A DNA stretch of 64,000 nt from Castanea sativa (taxonomy: Eukaryota > Streptophyta > Magnoliopsida > Fagales > Fagaceae), in assembly GCF_040712315.1 (NCBI RefSeq), contig NC_134018.1, positions 10,870,835 to 10,934,834 of the forward strand. Reading direction: 5' to 3'. Both the position numbers and the translations under genes were made by a program. This document shows positions 24,701 to 37,326 of the stretch, piece after piece. The notes below the pieces were generated by a model. That model searched no databases and was not told where the DNA came from. It was given only the letters and a program-made list of their open reading frames with translations. Every line of letters begins with the position of its first letter. Within the stretch, counting starts at the first letter, position 1.

Positions 24701-25890
24701 AATTTTTGAGTTTATTTGGACCTTGTATTACGTCTTAGTGAACGCATTTGTAATCCATAACTAAGAAAAAATAATGGATTAGTTCTTATTGATTTGAGGA
24801 TCCTGAACAATTACTCTGTGTTTTATTGTTATAATCTTGTCTTCCTTTGCTATTTTCTTATTGCTCAATACATATTCTCGCTTGCTAGTGTGTACGTATT
24901 GCAGGATTCTTGCTCTGTGCACCACTTGGTTTGGTAAACAGTCCATTTAGCTACAGTGAACCAAGCCTAGTCCCTTCAAATTACAACAAGAGGGTCCGAC
25001 GTCCTTGCTTAAACTTGGGCCTGGACACCGCCCAAAAATTGACCCTCACAACAGTAAAACTCATCACGGCATGCAGAATAAAGGCCTTAGCTGTGCATAG
25101 TGAATGGCAGTAAGAAGAGTAGGAAGAACAACGAAAGGCAAGCAGAGAGTAAGGAAAAACAAGAGAGAAAAATAGTAAGAAAGAAAACAACGGAAAATAA
25201 GGAAGAAAAAGGGGATTATAGGAATAAGAAAGAAAATAGAGAAAAACAGAGGGGGTAAGGAGTAAAGTGAGGAAACAAGAGTGTGATAGAAGCATGCACC
25301 AATAAACTACTCCCTTTTCTTCCTCTCAAATGCCTACTCTCTAGCAAGGTTAAAAGGTTTCGAGGATAAGCCATTTAGGCCCATTCTTTCAAAATGGTCA
25401 ATTTCCATGGCAGGACTTCCATGTAAGATTGTCCAAATTGAAGAATGGTTCCCTTCCTGGACTTAAACCTCCTAAGGAACCAAGCACGGTAGGCTAACCA
25501 CTCTTTTTTTATTAATCAAGCATTAACATTACTTCTTCTTCTTTTATTATTGTCACTAACATATTTCTACCGTACTCATATCATTGTGTTTTCCTTACTA
25601 AGAAAGTGGTTTAATAATTGTCTTTGGTTAGCAGCCGATATATTTTTCTTATTTTATTGTATTATGCCCTCCTGCTATAACTTTTTTGTGATAGCATCTT
25701 CTACCGTGGGTACGTGTCCAAGATCTCAGAAAAAAGGGTTCTAACTTGCACATAAGCTGGCTTGAGGTGAGTTTCAGTTAAGCCAGCCCAGACTCTTATA
25801 CTCCAGAACTACTGGGCCACAACGCGGCAGGAAGCAGTCCAGCCCAGAATTACAAAAAGGCCCACCACAATAGGCTACTTCAAGGGTACT
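21780..25890. mobile_element. Probable LTR-retrotransposon-derived non-coding block
   Basis: For four kilobases no protein is recognisable, but the texture changes to purine-rich, moderately GC-rich DNA with dozens of GGCCCAA/AAGCCCA motifs. This is typical of long LTRs and untranslated regions of plant gypsy-type elements. It contains a 227-bp tandem duplication (23552-24005) followed immediately by GCTATAAAAAGAAC (24002-24015), a plausible LTR promoter. I could not place LTR ends, a primer-binding site or target duplications. Confidence 0.4.
23552..24005. repeat. 227-bp tandem duplication
   Basis: TGTCATTTTCAACAAAGCTGT starts both units (23552 and 23779). Each continues through AAGGAATCTTGCATTTATA, CCCATTTTGAGTTATAATT and a GTAGTTTTAC/CCTGGCACGTCCTC block. 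The units are roughly 90 percent alike by eye. The second copy ends just before a TATAAAAAG motif, so this may be a duplicated LTR enhancer. Confidence 0.85.
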
Positions 25891-26189
25891 TGATTTTAAA
25901 ATTTTCCTAAACAATTAATGAGGTTGAATAATGGATTTTATTTATTTATTTATTTTATGATTCAATAATTGAGGGAGAGATGATTCAAACGCTGGATGTT
26001 TTTATTAGAAACATCATAAGATACTAACCAGTTAAACTATAAGGTTATTTTTGACGTATGTTGTAAGAGACATATTTTTATGTAATTGGCATATCCTTTG
26101 ACAAAACACATTTTATTTATATTTGGGTAAATCTATATAAGTTCAAGATGATTATTACAAGTGGTTACATTAAAGACATAAAAATTACT

Positions 26190-27118
26190 TAAAAATTGTT
26201 TAAGAAAAGTGTAATCTGCAGGTCTCGATACCTCCTCAACAAAAGCTCGAGTTGTCGAGATTCATTAAAGCTCGACACATGTCTCGATCTATTGAGTTTA
26301 CGGGATTCAGACTATAACCAACAACATTTTTATTCTAAAAGGCTTTTTGTTTATGGGTTTGTATAATCTTTATTGGACTAGGAAAGTCCAAGGTTTGTGT
26401 ATATCTATTTGAAATAGGAGAGCCCATTGAGCTCCTATTTAAACAAGGAGGTGGAAAAAGAAAAACCTAACCCTAGAGAGATTCATAAGGTTTTCTTTTT
26501 GAAACCTTAGCCTCCTCTTATAGAAGAAAGAATTCTTGTTGTATTTCTTGTATGCCTCTGGGTTTTATAAACAAACAAAGTCTCTCACACCATCATTGAA
26601 GATCTTATTTGTGTTTTTATGTGAAGTTGTTGTAAATCAACTACATCAATCAAAGGGTTGCTGTGGAGTTAGTCACATACTGGGATTCATGCAAAGGAGT
26701 TAGTCACGTATTGGGACCTATGCATCATTGGTTGGTCACATACTGAGATTCGTGCATTGAATGGAAAGATTGCTGTTACAATACAAGTCCAATTGGGTAT
26801 TGGAGGAAGGGTTCAACTGTAGGTTGGTATTTCAGGATAGGTCAAAAGGTTTGGTAAGATACCTTATACTTATAACCGCTTGTGATTAATAATAGTAGAT
26901 TCTTGGGAGTGGTGACCTTAAAATCACCCGGTGAGGTTTTGCCTCGTGGTTTTCCCTATTCGTAAACAAATCACCTATGTCAAATTTATTTTTCGCTGCA
27001 TTTAGATAATTTGGTGATTTGTTTGTGCTGCCACGCTATTGCATGAAATTTGATCTAATTAATTAACTTGGGTAAGTAATTAATTAATTGTAAGGGGTCA
27101 ATTCATTTTAACCCAACA
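26190..27118 (+). mobile_element. Copia-type LTR remnant
   Basis: The order of motifs is that of long plant copia LTRs: repeated GTTAGTCACATACTGGGAT-type phrases (26670-26755), GAGTGGTGACCTTAAAATCACC and GTTTTGCCTCGTGGTTTTCCC near 26910-26960, then GTAAACAAATCACC, and an end at TTTTAACCCAACA (27118). The left boundary is uncertain and may lie at TGTTGTAAGAGAC near 26059. No adjacent primer-binding site or coding region was found, so it is probably a solo or truncated LTR. Confidence 0.5.
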
Positions 27119-27425
27119 TATGCAAATGAGTTTAATAATGAATTATGAATGCAAATACGAGTTTAACCTTACATTTAATTAATAAAAAAAAAGTCCATGT
27201 AGACCTATCATATAATGCCAGCACACTTCCCATTGGCTTGAGACAAATATTACTTGTCGTGAATTCAAGAAAACTCAAGGGAGCTTACATGGCTCAATTT
27301 CATTAGCTAAGGACTAGGGTCGGCTCTAGGCCTTAGTTACTTTGGCTTCAGCCTAATGCCTCATCTATTTTAAAATATTTAGCCAATATAAATCTAACTC
27401 AATTAAAATTAACCCTAAGTGGAAC

Positions 27426-27428
<3 letters not shown>

Positions 27429-27468
<40 letters not shown>
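27429..27468. repeat. (AT)n microsatellite
   Basis: About twenty uninterrupted AT units. Confidence 0.95.
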
Positions 27469-27473
<5 letters not shown>

Positions 27474-27997
27474 GTATTTTGAATAATCGATAATAGTCAA
27501 TTTTCCTAACAATTTGTAAAAGAAATGTTAATAAGACCTAAATACAAAACTTAATTATCAATTTTGCATTTTAAAAACAAGAACGTTTAAAGAAAAAAAA
27601 ATCAAATGTGTGTATAAGTGCATCTCAAACATGCATTAAATATGTGGACACGTGACAGATTTTGAAAATTTGTGGTATATAAAGTAGGGGTGGCAATTAG
27701 TATTTACATGTCAAGTTCATGTTGTGTCGACTTATGAGTATTCAATTATATGAGTCAACACTAACCCGATATATTTATTAAACGAGTTAAGATTCCTCAA
27801 TCCTAACACGACCTGTTTATCAAATGAGTCAGTTGTGTTGACCCGTTTATCAAATTTAATCTACGCGAAAAAAAAAATACAAATTTCAGCATTAACCAAA
27901 TTGATCTGAATTATGAAAATCCAAACAAATAAATTTTTAATATAAAATTCAAAATTAACAAGTAACTGCATCACAAATAATCATTCAAAACTAAAGC

Positions 27998-28809
27998 TGT
28001 AAGACCGCAATTTGTACCTAAGCCCAACCAAGCCTAACAAGAGGAAGGGTATAGGCCCAAAGAGCCCAATACAATAAATTTATAGAGAGTGGGTCAGAAA
28101 TCTTGTTTCTAATAAGCTTAAATAGTAACAACAGTGGCCCAAGATTACAAAATGATAAGGACGGATAGGTTTATATGATGAAACTTGTCATCGGACTCAA
28201 GCCGAGGAACATATTCTTATATTTCTTCTCTCTTAAAGATTAATTACAAATATCCAGTTTATAGTGTTTTTTCTTCCTATCTCCCATCTCTTCACTTCTC
28301 CGGGACCTTCTTCCTTCTTAGGCTTCTTTTTCCTCTTCATTTTTGCTCTCCACGTGTAAATCTAGACTGCTAACATTGATACTTGTCACATCAGCACCTT
28401 CTTGAAGTCTTTAGGTAATAGCTGTAAGGCTGGAAATCACTGTTTAGATATCACTTCCTCATTAATGCGGCTAGAGACTTAGGTACAGAGCATTCAATAC
28501 GGTGGTAGTAGCTTTTTCTAAGATATTTCCCAATTGTTCTTGCTCTCTGTGCTCCCATGAAACATATCTTCATCCACAAGACCTCCTAAAAAGTCATTCT
28601 AGTCAACATGATGTACTATCTGACCCTTACTTCACTTAGCCGAGGAGATACACATCCTCAAATTACTTCCATTAATTTCTTCCACCACAGTTTGCTCGTG
28701 GATCTCTAAGTTTGACGTTCTTATTACCATCAATCTGTCCTCGGACAGGTAAACATCCTCGGAGAAAGCCCATGGCCCAAAAACGCATCTTGGACTTTTT
28801 ATCCCCACA
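27998..28809 (+). mobile_element. Solo LTR with near-perfect target duplication
   Basis: The block starts TGTAAGACCGCAATTTG and ends TTTATCCCCACA, giving TG..CA ends over 812 bp. The flanking 5-mers are AAAGC (27993-27997) and AAAAC (28810-28814), one mismatch. CCGAGGA/TCCTCGG phrases inside resemble those in the LTRs at 3156, 29573 and 50839, so it may be a distant subfamily. No internal region follows. Confidence 0.6.
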
Positions 28810-29025
28810 AAAACATATCTCAATATCACAAATAATTAATTACAAAATAAACCATAATAACTAATAAGTTTATATACCTAAAGTTTTGAAGGGTATATTG
28901 GTAAAATGACATTTAATTAAATGGGTCAAACGGGTTCTATAGGTTGGACATGAACACTGCACGTTTATTAAATGGGTAGTTATGACAATTTGAATATAAC
29001 ATGAACTCATTAAGTCTTAATATAT

Positions 29026-29092
29026 TACTCTTTAATGTTATCGGGAAAGAAGACTAATCCATTTCTATTGAAAATTGAAAATGAGCCATGCC
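29026..29092 (+). repeat. Duplicated piece of the F-box A upstream region
   Basis: ACTCTTTAATGTTATCGGGAAAGAAGAC... through AAATGAGCCATGCCG is almost identical to 31154-31220, about 180-250 bp upstream of F-box gene A. The copy here is cut off at 29093 by retrotransposon sequence. Confidence 0.85.
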
Positions 29093-30256
29093 GTAGACCT
29101 CCTACTAAGTGTTAAAAAGAGCCTTAGCTATGTTGGGTCCTCAGACCTCCTGCTTTGAGGAAATTAACACATAATGGCATCTCTCTTCAAAGTGTTTAAA
29201 CTATAACTCAACCATGCCTTGGTCCCTCGGACCAGATGATATGAGAAAATTAATACTTCATGACATCTCTTTTCAAGGTATTTAAACTATTAACTTGATC
29301 ATGCCTCGGTTCTCGGACCACATACTTTGGGGAATTATCATTCCACAACATCTATTTGTTTCTCACTAAGTGTCAAGACAGGCCCAAGATTATAACCAAA
29401 TCCTTTAATTGGTAGCTCTGAAAGGAGCAATTCACAGTATAAATATGGGGCGTGTGAAACGACACTCCAACAGGTGTAAATTAAAGGATCAAAGCAAAAT
29501 CAACTTTTAAGAATTCAAAACCCCACTTTTCTCCTCGGATGCGAGGAGAAAACTGGAGTTTTGAGGGGCTATTGTGGGGTCATGGATTTTGGGTTTTGGC
29601 CGAGAAGCATGGGTGGTCCGAGTCCGAGGAGTACTATCTCCTCGGATAAAACTAAACGCAAATTTGGTATAGATCCTAATGATCAAGGATGACCTTTCAG
29701 GAAGTTCTAATGATAACAATGAGCATCATGAACTTACAAGAGGGGTAAGGACTCAAAAATATTTAAGTGAAAGCTGCTACCACCGCATTAATGAAGAACT
29801 GACCTCTGAACAGTATTATGACAGCCTTACAGCAACCCTAGAAGACTTTTAGAGGGGGCTGATGGGACAAGTATCAACATAAACCATCAACTATCCACAT
29901 GTAGTCCACGTGTAGGGTAATGATGAAGAGAGAGATGTAATATAAATAAGGGTAGAGATTCCAGAGAAGGGGGGATGAAAAAAGGAGAAGAAAAGGCACT
30001 ATAGCAATCTCAACAACTCTTGTAACCATTGTCATCCAATATATACTAGAACAGAGCTTCTCGGACTGTGCCGATGACAAACTTTCTCGCACAAACCGGG
30101 TTCAATTCTTGTTGGCTCATCATCCATAATCATATTAACTGTTATCCATGCACTAAAACCTAACTATTTGACCCACTCTCTACAAATTTATTGTTCTAGG
30201 TTCACTGGGCCAAGATCCTTACGTTTTGGGTTTGGTCTGAAAATTGTGTCCCTACA
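29093..30256 (+). mobile_element. 3' end of an LTR retrotransposon with its LTR
   Basis: 29573-30256 is an LTR starting TGTGGGGTCATGG and ending GTGTCCCTACA, with TATAAATAAGGG at about 29941, similar in plan to the LTRs at 3156 and 50839. It is preceded by a purine-rich GGAGTTTTGAGGGGCTAT, a plausible polypurine tract. Before that lie three imperfect repeats of roughly 85-100 bp (29130-29330) with phrases such as CCTCGG..TCGGACCA and TTCAAGGTATTTAAACTAT. No coding domains remain, so this is a 5'-truncated element. Confidence 0.6.
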
Positions 30257-30661
30257 ATAATAATATCATTTGTAAATGGAGATGGTAAAATACATAAGAT
30301 TTCAAGAACCTATTCTCTCTATAAATTACGTTCTTTGTTTTTTTTTTTTTAATGATATATGATCGATTTTTCATTTTTACTCAATTAACGCTATTTTGTC
30401 TTTCAACTGGTATTTCTTATTCTTTTTTTACATTTAGATGTTTCAAAATCTATTATTTCCAAATTTCTCTTATTTGTGTGCGTGACGAGAATTTGTTTTA
30501 TTTATTGGTTTAAAAGTGTTTAAATGAATTTTTTTATATAATAATTCTACTATAACTATTTAAGCCAAATGACTAAATCAACCTTTACTTAATATTTAGT
30601 ACATTTATTTTCTTAACTTTTTAACAAAGTCATTTTATTCATTTCAAGATTGAGACTATGA

Positions 30662-30899
30662 GTCCGTTTGGATAAAACTTATTTTGCTGAAACTGAAAAC
30701 TAAAAACACTGTAGTAAAATAATTTTTAAATGTGTGAATAGTATTGTGGGACCCATTTTTAATAAAAAAAATTGCTGAAAAGTGAAATTATGCACTGTTC
30801 ATGGTTGAATTGATCAACAACTGCGGCTGGACAAAAAAAAATAAAAAATAAAAAGAAAAAACGCAAGAATGAAAACGTAAACGTGGTATCCAAACAGAC
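30662..30899. mobile_element. Short inverted-repeat MITE
   Basis: The ends are GTCCGTTTGGATA and TATCCAAACAGAC, inverted repeats with one mismatch, and the interior of 238 bp is non-coding. This end sequence is typical of a widespread plant MITE type. I could not see a clean target duplication. Confidence 0.7.
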
Positions 30900-31350
30900 A
30901 ATATACATAACATTATTGGTGTTGGGGTTATTACTATTGGTCTTTGTATTTTTATTTTTTTTTGGTCTCAAGTTGTAACTTTTATAAGTAAAAATTAACT
31001 ACTTTTGTTCCACTTTTTCGTACAACGCACATGTAGACGGCTAGGTAGGACTAAAAGAGAACACGTTGTCTTTCCCCCAAAAAACAAAGAAAGAAAAGGA
31101 GGCAGGTGGGAACATATATGATATATCGGAGAGTAAAAAAAAAAAAAAGAAGAAACTCTTTAATATTATCGGGAAAGAAGACCAGACCATTTATATTGAA
31201 AATTGAAAATGAGCCATGCCGCATTTTCGGTGCTCAAAGTTTTGCACAGTGGAGTACTGGAGTCGGTTCACTGGTTCAGTCTGTTCATTTCCAATGCCGT
31301 TGGGAAGTCCAAAGAGTAAAATCTCGGACGGTCATCCAATTCACGCGTAA

Positions 31351-31358
31351 ATATAAAT
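31351..31358 (+). promoter_or_regulatory. TATA box candidate, F-box A
   Basis: TATAAATA lies 45 bases before the ATG of F-box gene A. Gene B has a similar motif 62 bases before its ATG. Confidence 0.45.
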
Positions 31359-31402
31359 AAACCAATTCATTAGCTCTACCTCCAGCAAACCATAAGCGGA
31401 AA

Positions 31403-33977
31403 ATGGCCAATTCATTATCTTGGGACCAAGACACAGTGGTTGATAGAATCAGCAATCTACCCAGCTCTCTGATCTGCCATATCCTTTCTTTCCTAACAAC
31501 CTAAGAGGCCATCGCCACTAGCATTTTTTCAAGCAGGTGGAAGCCCCTCTGGATTCTCGTCCCAACACTCGACCTCCAAGATGACTGCCGCCAAGAACCC
31601 ATAAGCTTTACACATATTGTGTACAGAGTTTTGGCTCTACACATAGCGCCATTGCTCCGAAAGTTTAGCCTCACATGGTATTCTTCTTGTAACGCTTTCC
31701 ATCTTGACGCATGGATCCACACCGCTCTAGCTCGTAATGTAGAACATCTTCGTCTCGAGATATACCTTAATGGCCAAGACGGTTCTGAATATTACAATGG
31801 GAGACGTTTCGAGTTGCCCCGTAGCTTTTATTTTTGTAGAACAGTTGTGATTTTGGAATTAATCGGTGGAATTGTGCTTGATCCTCCTCCTTCCTTTCAA
31901 TTCCCCAGCCTCAAGATTATGACTCTCTGTGAAATTCTTTATAGACCCCACTACTCTTTCTCAATGCTCTTATGTGGCTGCCCGGTCCTCGAAGATTTGT
32001 CAGTGATAAGGGACGGTACGGACGGTATGATCAATTTTAATTTAAGTGTACCTACGCTGAAACGGTTAATTATCGCATTTTATACATATGAACGTGACCT
32101 TCCTGATTACAAACTTGAGATATATGCCCCAGCTCTTGAGTACTTTGTATTTTATGGTGATTTGCGCAACGTTGTTTTCCTTAAAAAACTAGCCAACTTA
32201 GTTGAAGCACATGTAGAGGTTCGTTTAGTTGAATATCTTCAGGAGGATCGGGTTCGTGAATATGAGATATATTATGGAGATAGGGTGTTCAAGCTTGTTA
32301 GAGCACTAAACCACGCTAAATTCTTTTCATTATATCCTGGTGACAAAGAGGTTAGGTCCCTCTATCTTCTTCCTCTCCCTTTTTTTTTTTTGGATCGATG
32401 AATATTGATAGGACTATATATAGTCCGTTAAAAGTCACATTTTCATGCTCTATTAAATGGAGAAACATTTATTGTGCAGGCTTTGATTTTATTGTGTGAT
32501 TGAGATGGTGGCTTATATTCTGTTTCAAAAGAAAATTTGGTTTTATTTATTTATTTTATTATCTTTGGAATGCAAGTAAAACTGGTTGTTAGTCTAGGGG
32601 CCTGATGATTTGTTTTGTGTGATGAAGTATATGTTGGGAAATTTAAATATACAGGGTTACGGGCTTTTTAGGGGTCTCGTATTTTTTTTATATGCAATTA
32701 TAGCATTTATTTGTTGATGGTGAAGATTTTTATGGTGGAAGTATCAGGTGTGTGTGTGCGTGTATATATATATATATATACTTTCAAAGCACATAAGTTT
32801 TTTTGTGTTGATTTTTTTTTTAATTTTACTAAAATCTTAGGGTAATTATTGAGTACTCACAAAGTGTTATAAATGTGTACTTTTTTTTTTCACATAACTA
32901 TAGGTCTTACTACTTAAATTTATGGTAGGACTCCCAATTTATGTGAAAGAAGAAAGTACGCATTTATAATAGTTCATGAGAATTCAATAATTTTCCAAAA
33001 TCCGAAACTTACAATATTTCCTTTTTAATCCTTCTTTGCAGTGCATCGGCTTTGGTTCTATTTTTCCTTCCAGGTTTCAAAAGTTGGCCCGTTTGAACTT
33101 TAAAGTTAATAAATCAAACTGGCACGTTTTACAAGCTTTACTGGTAGTGGCTCCTGATTTAGAAGTTCTTGTTCTTGATAAGGTTAATTAGTTACGCTAA
33201 TCATATGTATGTTGTTAATTAATATTCTCTAAACTTACACTAATGGTCTACTGTGTATGTTTTAACAGCATTTTCATATTAATGAAGACAAGTTATGTTG
33301 GACAGAGCCATCGGATGATCCTGCTTATCTGTCTTCGCGCCTTACGACTTTTAAATTTAATGGATTTGAAGGATTGGAACATGAAATGGAATTTGTCAAA
33401 TATATTATAAACGAGGCAAGATCCTTAAAGACAATCACAATCAATGTTTCTGATAAACAGTTGAAGGAAAGTATACTCGAAGAACTATTAATGTTCTCAA
33501 GAATTAACTCAACAACTTGTCTACTAACTGTTGAGTGAGGTATGTAACTAACAGACTGGCAATTATAAAGCAAAATGATGATGCTATCTTCTGGTTTTTG
33601 AATTGAGTTAAAATTTGATAATGAAATGTTCAAAACAATCTGCTGTTATTTGCTTCATGCATGAAATTTTGGAATATATGGCTCACTCAATTTGTTGCCT
33701 AACCATGGCAATTGAACTGGTAAATTATTGCCCATTTCTAACAAAAGTGTGACCTCAAAAAATTATACTTTGAAATGAACACTTGTTAGTTTTGAAATAC
33801 TACCATTGTCATGTTGGATGTATTCCTTCCATAATATTAGGATGGTTGATAAGGTAGTGGTTCACAAGTTGCACATAACTTACAGTAAATTTTGAAATAT
33901 TTCTTCCTATCAAATTTAGTTTTTCCATATCCATATCTTTACGGAAGTTTACTCTTGCAGATATCTCTTTGGTGTAA
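31403..33977 (+). pseudogene. F-box/LRR/FBD gene A (pseudogene)
   Basis: Exons align with genes B and C: 31403-32350, 33042-33182 and 33269-33538, plus a remnant fourth exon at 33961-33977. The N-terminus has an F-box (RISNLPSSLICHILSFL), then leucine-rich repeats (for example CPVLEDLSVIRD), and a C-terminal FBD segment (LSSRLTTFKFNGFEGL). F-box proteins of this type act as substrate adaptors of SCF ubiquitin ligases. Codon 34 is TAA (31502-31504) where gene B has AAA (lysine), cutting the F-box. A second stop, TGA (33536-33538), replaces the isoleucine codon before the last junction of gene C. The next in-frame methionine would give a protein without the F-box, so I regard it as dead. The remaining 260-codon stretch is open, so decay is young. 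Confidence 0.85.
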
Positions 33978-33984
33978 TTGGTGG

Positions 33985-34735
33985 CAAGTTCGATTGACAT
34001 GGCCGCTCTCTTACTTGTCAGTACCATGTGCTTGGTTTTGAATGCTTTTTGTATTGTATATGAGGTATGTATGCAGGGACTAGAGTACCATATGTACCCC
34101 ATAGGAGTTTGATTTTGTAAGATGCACTTCTTGGTGCAGCTGAAATGGTAAAATAAAATCTCAATGTTAAATCTTTTTTGGATTTGCCTTAGTTAATTAG
34201 CATTTGTTGTATTTATTAAATACTTGAAAAGCCTATCTTTATTAATGAACTACTTGATTCTTGCGGGAAAAAGTTCTAGGCGATCCATGTTAATTTTATG
34301 AATTTGTGTATATATATGGTATTTAGTAGTCAAACCCACAAGTGCTATTCAGTTCGGGACCACGAATTATGAAGTGGAGCTGTGGAGGTCATTGGTTTGT
34401 ATTTCTCAATCTCCTTTCCTTGTGGCCAGGACTCGCTTTTATCAAAAATACGAAAGAAAGAAAAGAAAGAAATGAAAAAAGAGATGGTATTGAATAGTTC
34501 GAAGGAGTAAGGACCCATTTTTAGGCCAAAAATCACTCCCTTGGTGGCTGCTTCTGTTGACATGGAATCTCTCTTTCTTCCCATGACCACGTGCTTGGTT
34601 TTGAATGCTTTTTGTATTGTATACGAGGTATGTAGGCAGGGACGAGTATCATATATATATGTACCCCATAGGGATTAGATTTAGTAAGATGCACTTCTTA
34701 GTGTAGGTGAAGTGGTTACATAAAATCTCAGAGTT
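33985..34735. repeat. Local duplication in the F-box A 3' flank
   Basis: The sequence from GTTGACATGG through GTGCTTGGTTTTGAATGC, TTTTTGTATTGTATA(T/C)GAGGTATGTA and TAAGATGCACTTCTT occurs at about 33985-34160 and again at 34548-34735. Genes B and C have only one copy of the corresponding segment. Confidence 0.8.
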
Positions 34736-34834
34736 ATCTTTGGGGGAGCTTCTGCTTTATTCTAGATTCTTGTGGGAAAAGGTTTTTTGTGATCCATATT
34801 TATTTTATGAATCTGTGTATAGATGGTACTTAAT

Positions 34835-35640
34835 CAATCCCAGGTGGTGTCACAATTGCTGCAGGATCACATATTATAGTAAAGCGGAAGTCACTAGTTT
34901 GAATGTACCCTTACCCTCTTGGAGCCAAAACCCACTTAAATACAAAACATAGATTGTGCTAATAGTCCTAAGGACCCCTTTTTGGTCTGTTTAAAAACCC
35001 GTATCTTGAATGTGTTTTTGGTCTGTTTACCGTATCTTGAATGTGTTTGTATTTTGAATTGGCCTAAGCTTATACACCCAAAGCGTTGATTTTCTTTTGA
35101 TGTGAAATAGAGTCATCACATCTTGTCAAAATGTACTTTCATGCAAAAACAAAAACCATGAATATATGGATAGGATGCTATCTAGTTCTTATACTTCTTC
35201 AATTTTTTGTATTGCTTTATTGATGCTTTTGTTACAGTTCTCTTCGTCTTTTGTCCTTTTGCACTACTACCAGGCCATACAAAACTTTATTATTTATTTG
35301 GATCAGGATCTACCTATATGCATTAATGCTTCTTCTCATTTTCCATTTCTTCTTCCTTCTTTAGGAGATTCTCTTGTATTCTCTTTCTACACTTGAGTTT
35401 CTTCTAAATATCAATAAAATTTATAATTTCTCAAGGAAATTTTTTTTTTCTTCCTTAGTTTTACTGAAGCCCACACTATATAAATCAGAGTTGATTGTGT
35501 GCTTGTGTGTGTATTATGTTGGATTCCTTTGGCTTGCTGCTATAGTGCAACCAATTTATTTGTGTTTTTTTGGATCAAGATCCACTTATAGTTTACCTAC
35601 CAAACTCTCTAAACGCGAAATCTTATTTTTTAGTTTAAAT
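34835..35640. other. F-box A 3' flank shared with B and C
   Basis: No gene is recognised. Phrases such as CACTAGTTTGAAT, GGACC(C)..TTTTTGG(T/G)CTG and GGATCAAGATCCACTT also occur in the same order downstream of genes B and C, so this is part of the duplicated block. Confidence 0.65.
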
Positions 35641-35910
35641 TTTGTATTGTAAAAGATCTATATATAGTCAAATTTCTACCGTTAAAACTTAACAAATACT
35701 TTAAACAACAATATCTATAAGGTATTACTGAATGAAGTAGGGCTTTAAGTGAAATGTACTTTAACATAATGAACCCTAAACATTTATGATGGAAATATGA
35801 AGAGTTATAGTTGAGTAACAAAACTTATGGCCAAATTAATATTGTTTCTAGATGTTAGAGATAATGATTAAATTAATGTGACATTATAGAAGTGGTTTGT
35901 GTGTGTAAAC

Positions 35911-36718
35911 CAGGGATGACCTAGGATCTTAATTTAGTGGGGGCCGAAGTATAAAGAAAAAAAAAACTTCAAATAAGCATCTGTATATATAGTATTAAAA
36001 AATTATAAATACACAAAATTATTGTTTCTAAATACATTAAGATGCAATCATTTACCAATAAAGACAAAAACAAAAACAAAATAATGTTTTTTTAATACTA
36101 AGTTGGTTAGGATTTTTATTATTTTTTATTTTTGTTGAAGTTAAAGCATTTACAAAGGTGGTGTTAAAAATTTTAGCTTTTACCACCTCAAAAAACTATT
36201 TCGTCTATTTTATTACCTCACTTTACAATACACCTAATATCAAATGTTATATTTTTTATATCACTTCATTTAAAATAATATAAACAACTCATTAAAATAA
36301 AAAAAAGAAGAGAGAGAACTTGAGTTTTTTAATTAAAGGAAGATATATAATTTTAATAAAATATTTTATTTTATTTTTAACAACATGCTATAGTCAACTG
36401 ATATTTATACCAATTTATTATAGTCGTAATAAATTTAACTTTAATTTCTCCAATAACACATGATTTTTTAGTTCTTTGGTTATAAAATAGTATTTTTGCT
36501 AAAATACAATTATCATTGTGAATGTTTTTATTGTTTTTGTTAAGTTTTTGGGTTACATAGTTACTCTTTGAATTATGTTAGCTAAGCTGATTGGGGAGAA
36601 GGGAGGCCTAAGGTTTTGGAAGAGGGTCCCAACTACAAAAATGAAATATATAATAATTAAAAAAATTGGACCCGGGGGGGCTCGGGTCCCCTTGGGCCCC
36701 CACCTAGGTCCATCTATA
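35911..36718. mobile_element. Non-autonomous hAT element with perfect 8-bp TSD
   Basis: The left end is CAGGGATGACCTAGG and the right end CCTAGGTCCATCTATA, imperfect inverted repeats. A perfect 8-bp target duplication GTGTAAAC flanks it (35903-35910 and 36719-36726), as expected of hAT transposition. Both ends are followed inward by G/C-rich GGGGGCC-type runs. The 808-bp interior is AT-rich and encodes no transposase. Confidence 0.9.
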
Positions 36719-37039
36719 GTGTAAACAATCAATCAATAATTAAAAAATATATATATATATATATGTATGTATGTATTTCTAAAAGTTGAATCATAGCATT
36801 TATTGTTGCTACGCTCCTATTAAACCACTTCATCCTTCACGTCATTGCCACATCACTATTGTTTGTTATATTTATTTTTGGGCAAAACTTAGGTACAGTT
36901 GCTTAGATCTAGTACATTAGGTTCCATACTTAAAATTTTGACACCTGTCCAATTTAACAACTAAGCAAACGGTGTTAAAACTAACCTTTCTTTTTCTTTT
37001 TTTCCATCTTCCTTTCTTTTTCCTGTGCTGCAAAACCCA

Positions 37040-37285
37040 AAAAAAGAAAAGAAAAGGAAATCTCATATCCCTCACTCTCTCTCTCGGTGTGTCTGTGTGT
37101 GTGTGTATGTAAGTGTGTCTCTTTCCTTTCTTCTTTTTAGATCCTTCTCTTCCAAACCCAAAACCCAAAAAAAGAAAAAAAGAAAATCTCATGTCTCTCT
37201 CTCTCTCAGTGTGTGTGTGTGTAAGTGTATCTCTTTCCTTTCTTCTTTTCTGATCTATGCTTCCTTTCTTCTTTTCTGATCTATG

Positions 37286-37326
<41 letters not shown>

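Noticed and set aside
29093..29340. Possible CRISPR-like regularly spaced repeats
   Set aside because: The ~85-100-bp repeats diverge, have no conserved short repeat with unique spacers, and sit in a plant LTR retrotransposon.
32762..32780. (TA)n run in intron 1 of F-box A as a regulatory site
   Set aside because: Simple microsatellite in an intron of a pseudogene.
37025..37279. Overlapping frames on both strands rich in serine, valine and lysine
   Set aside because: They are translations of CT/GT microsatellites inside the Mutator-like element.
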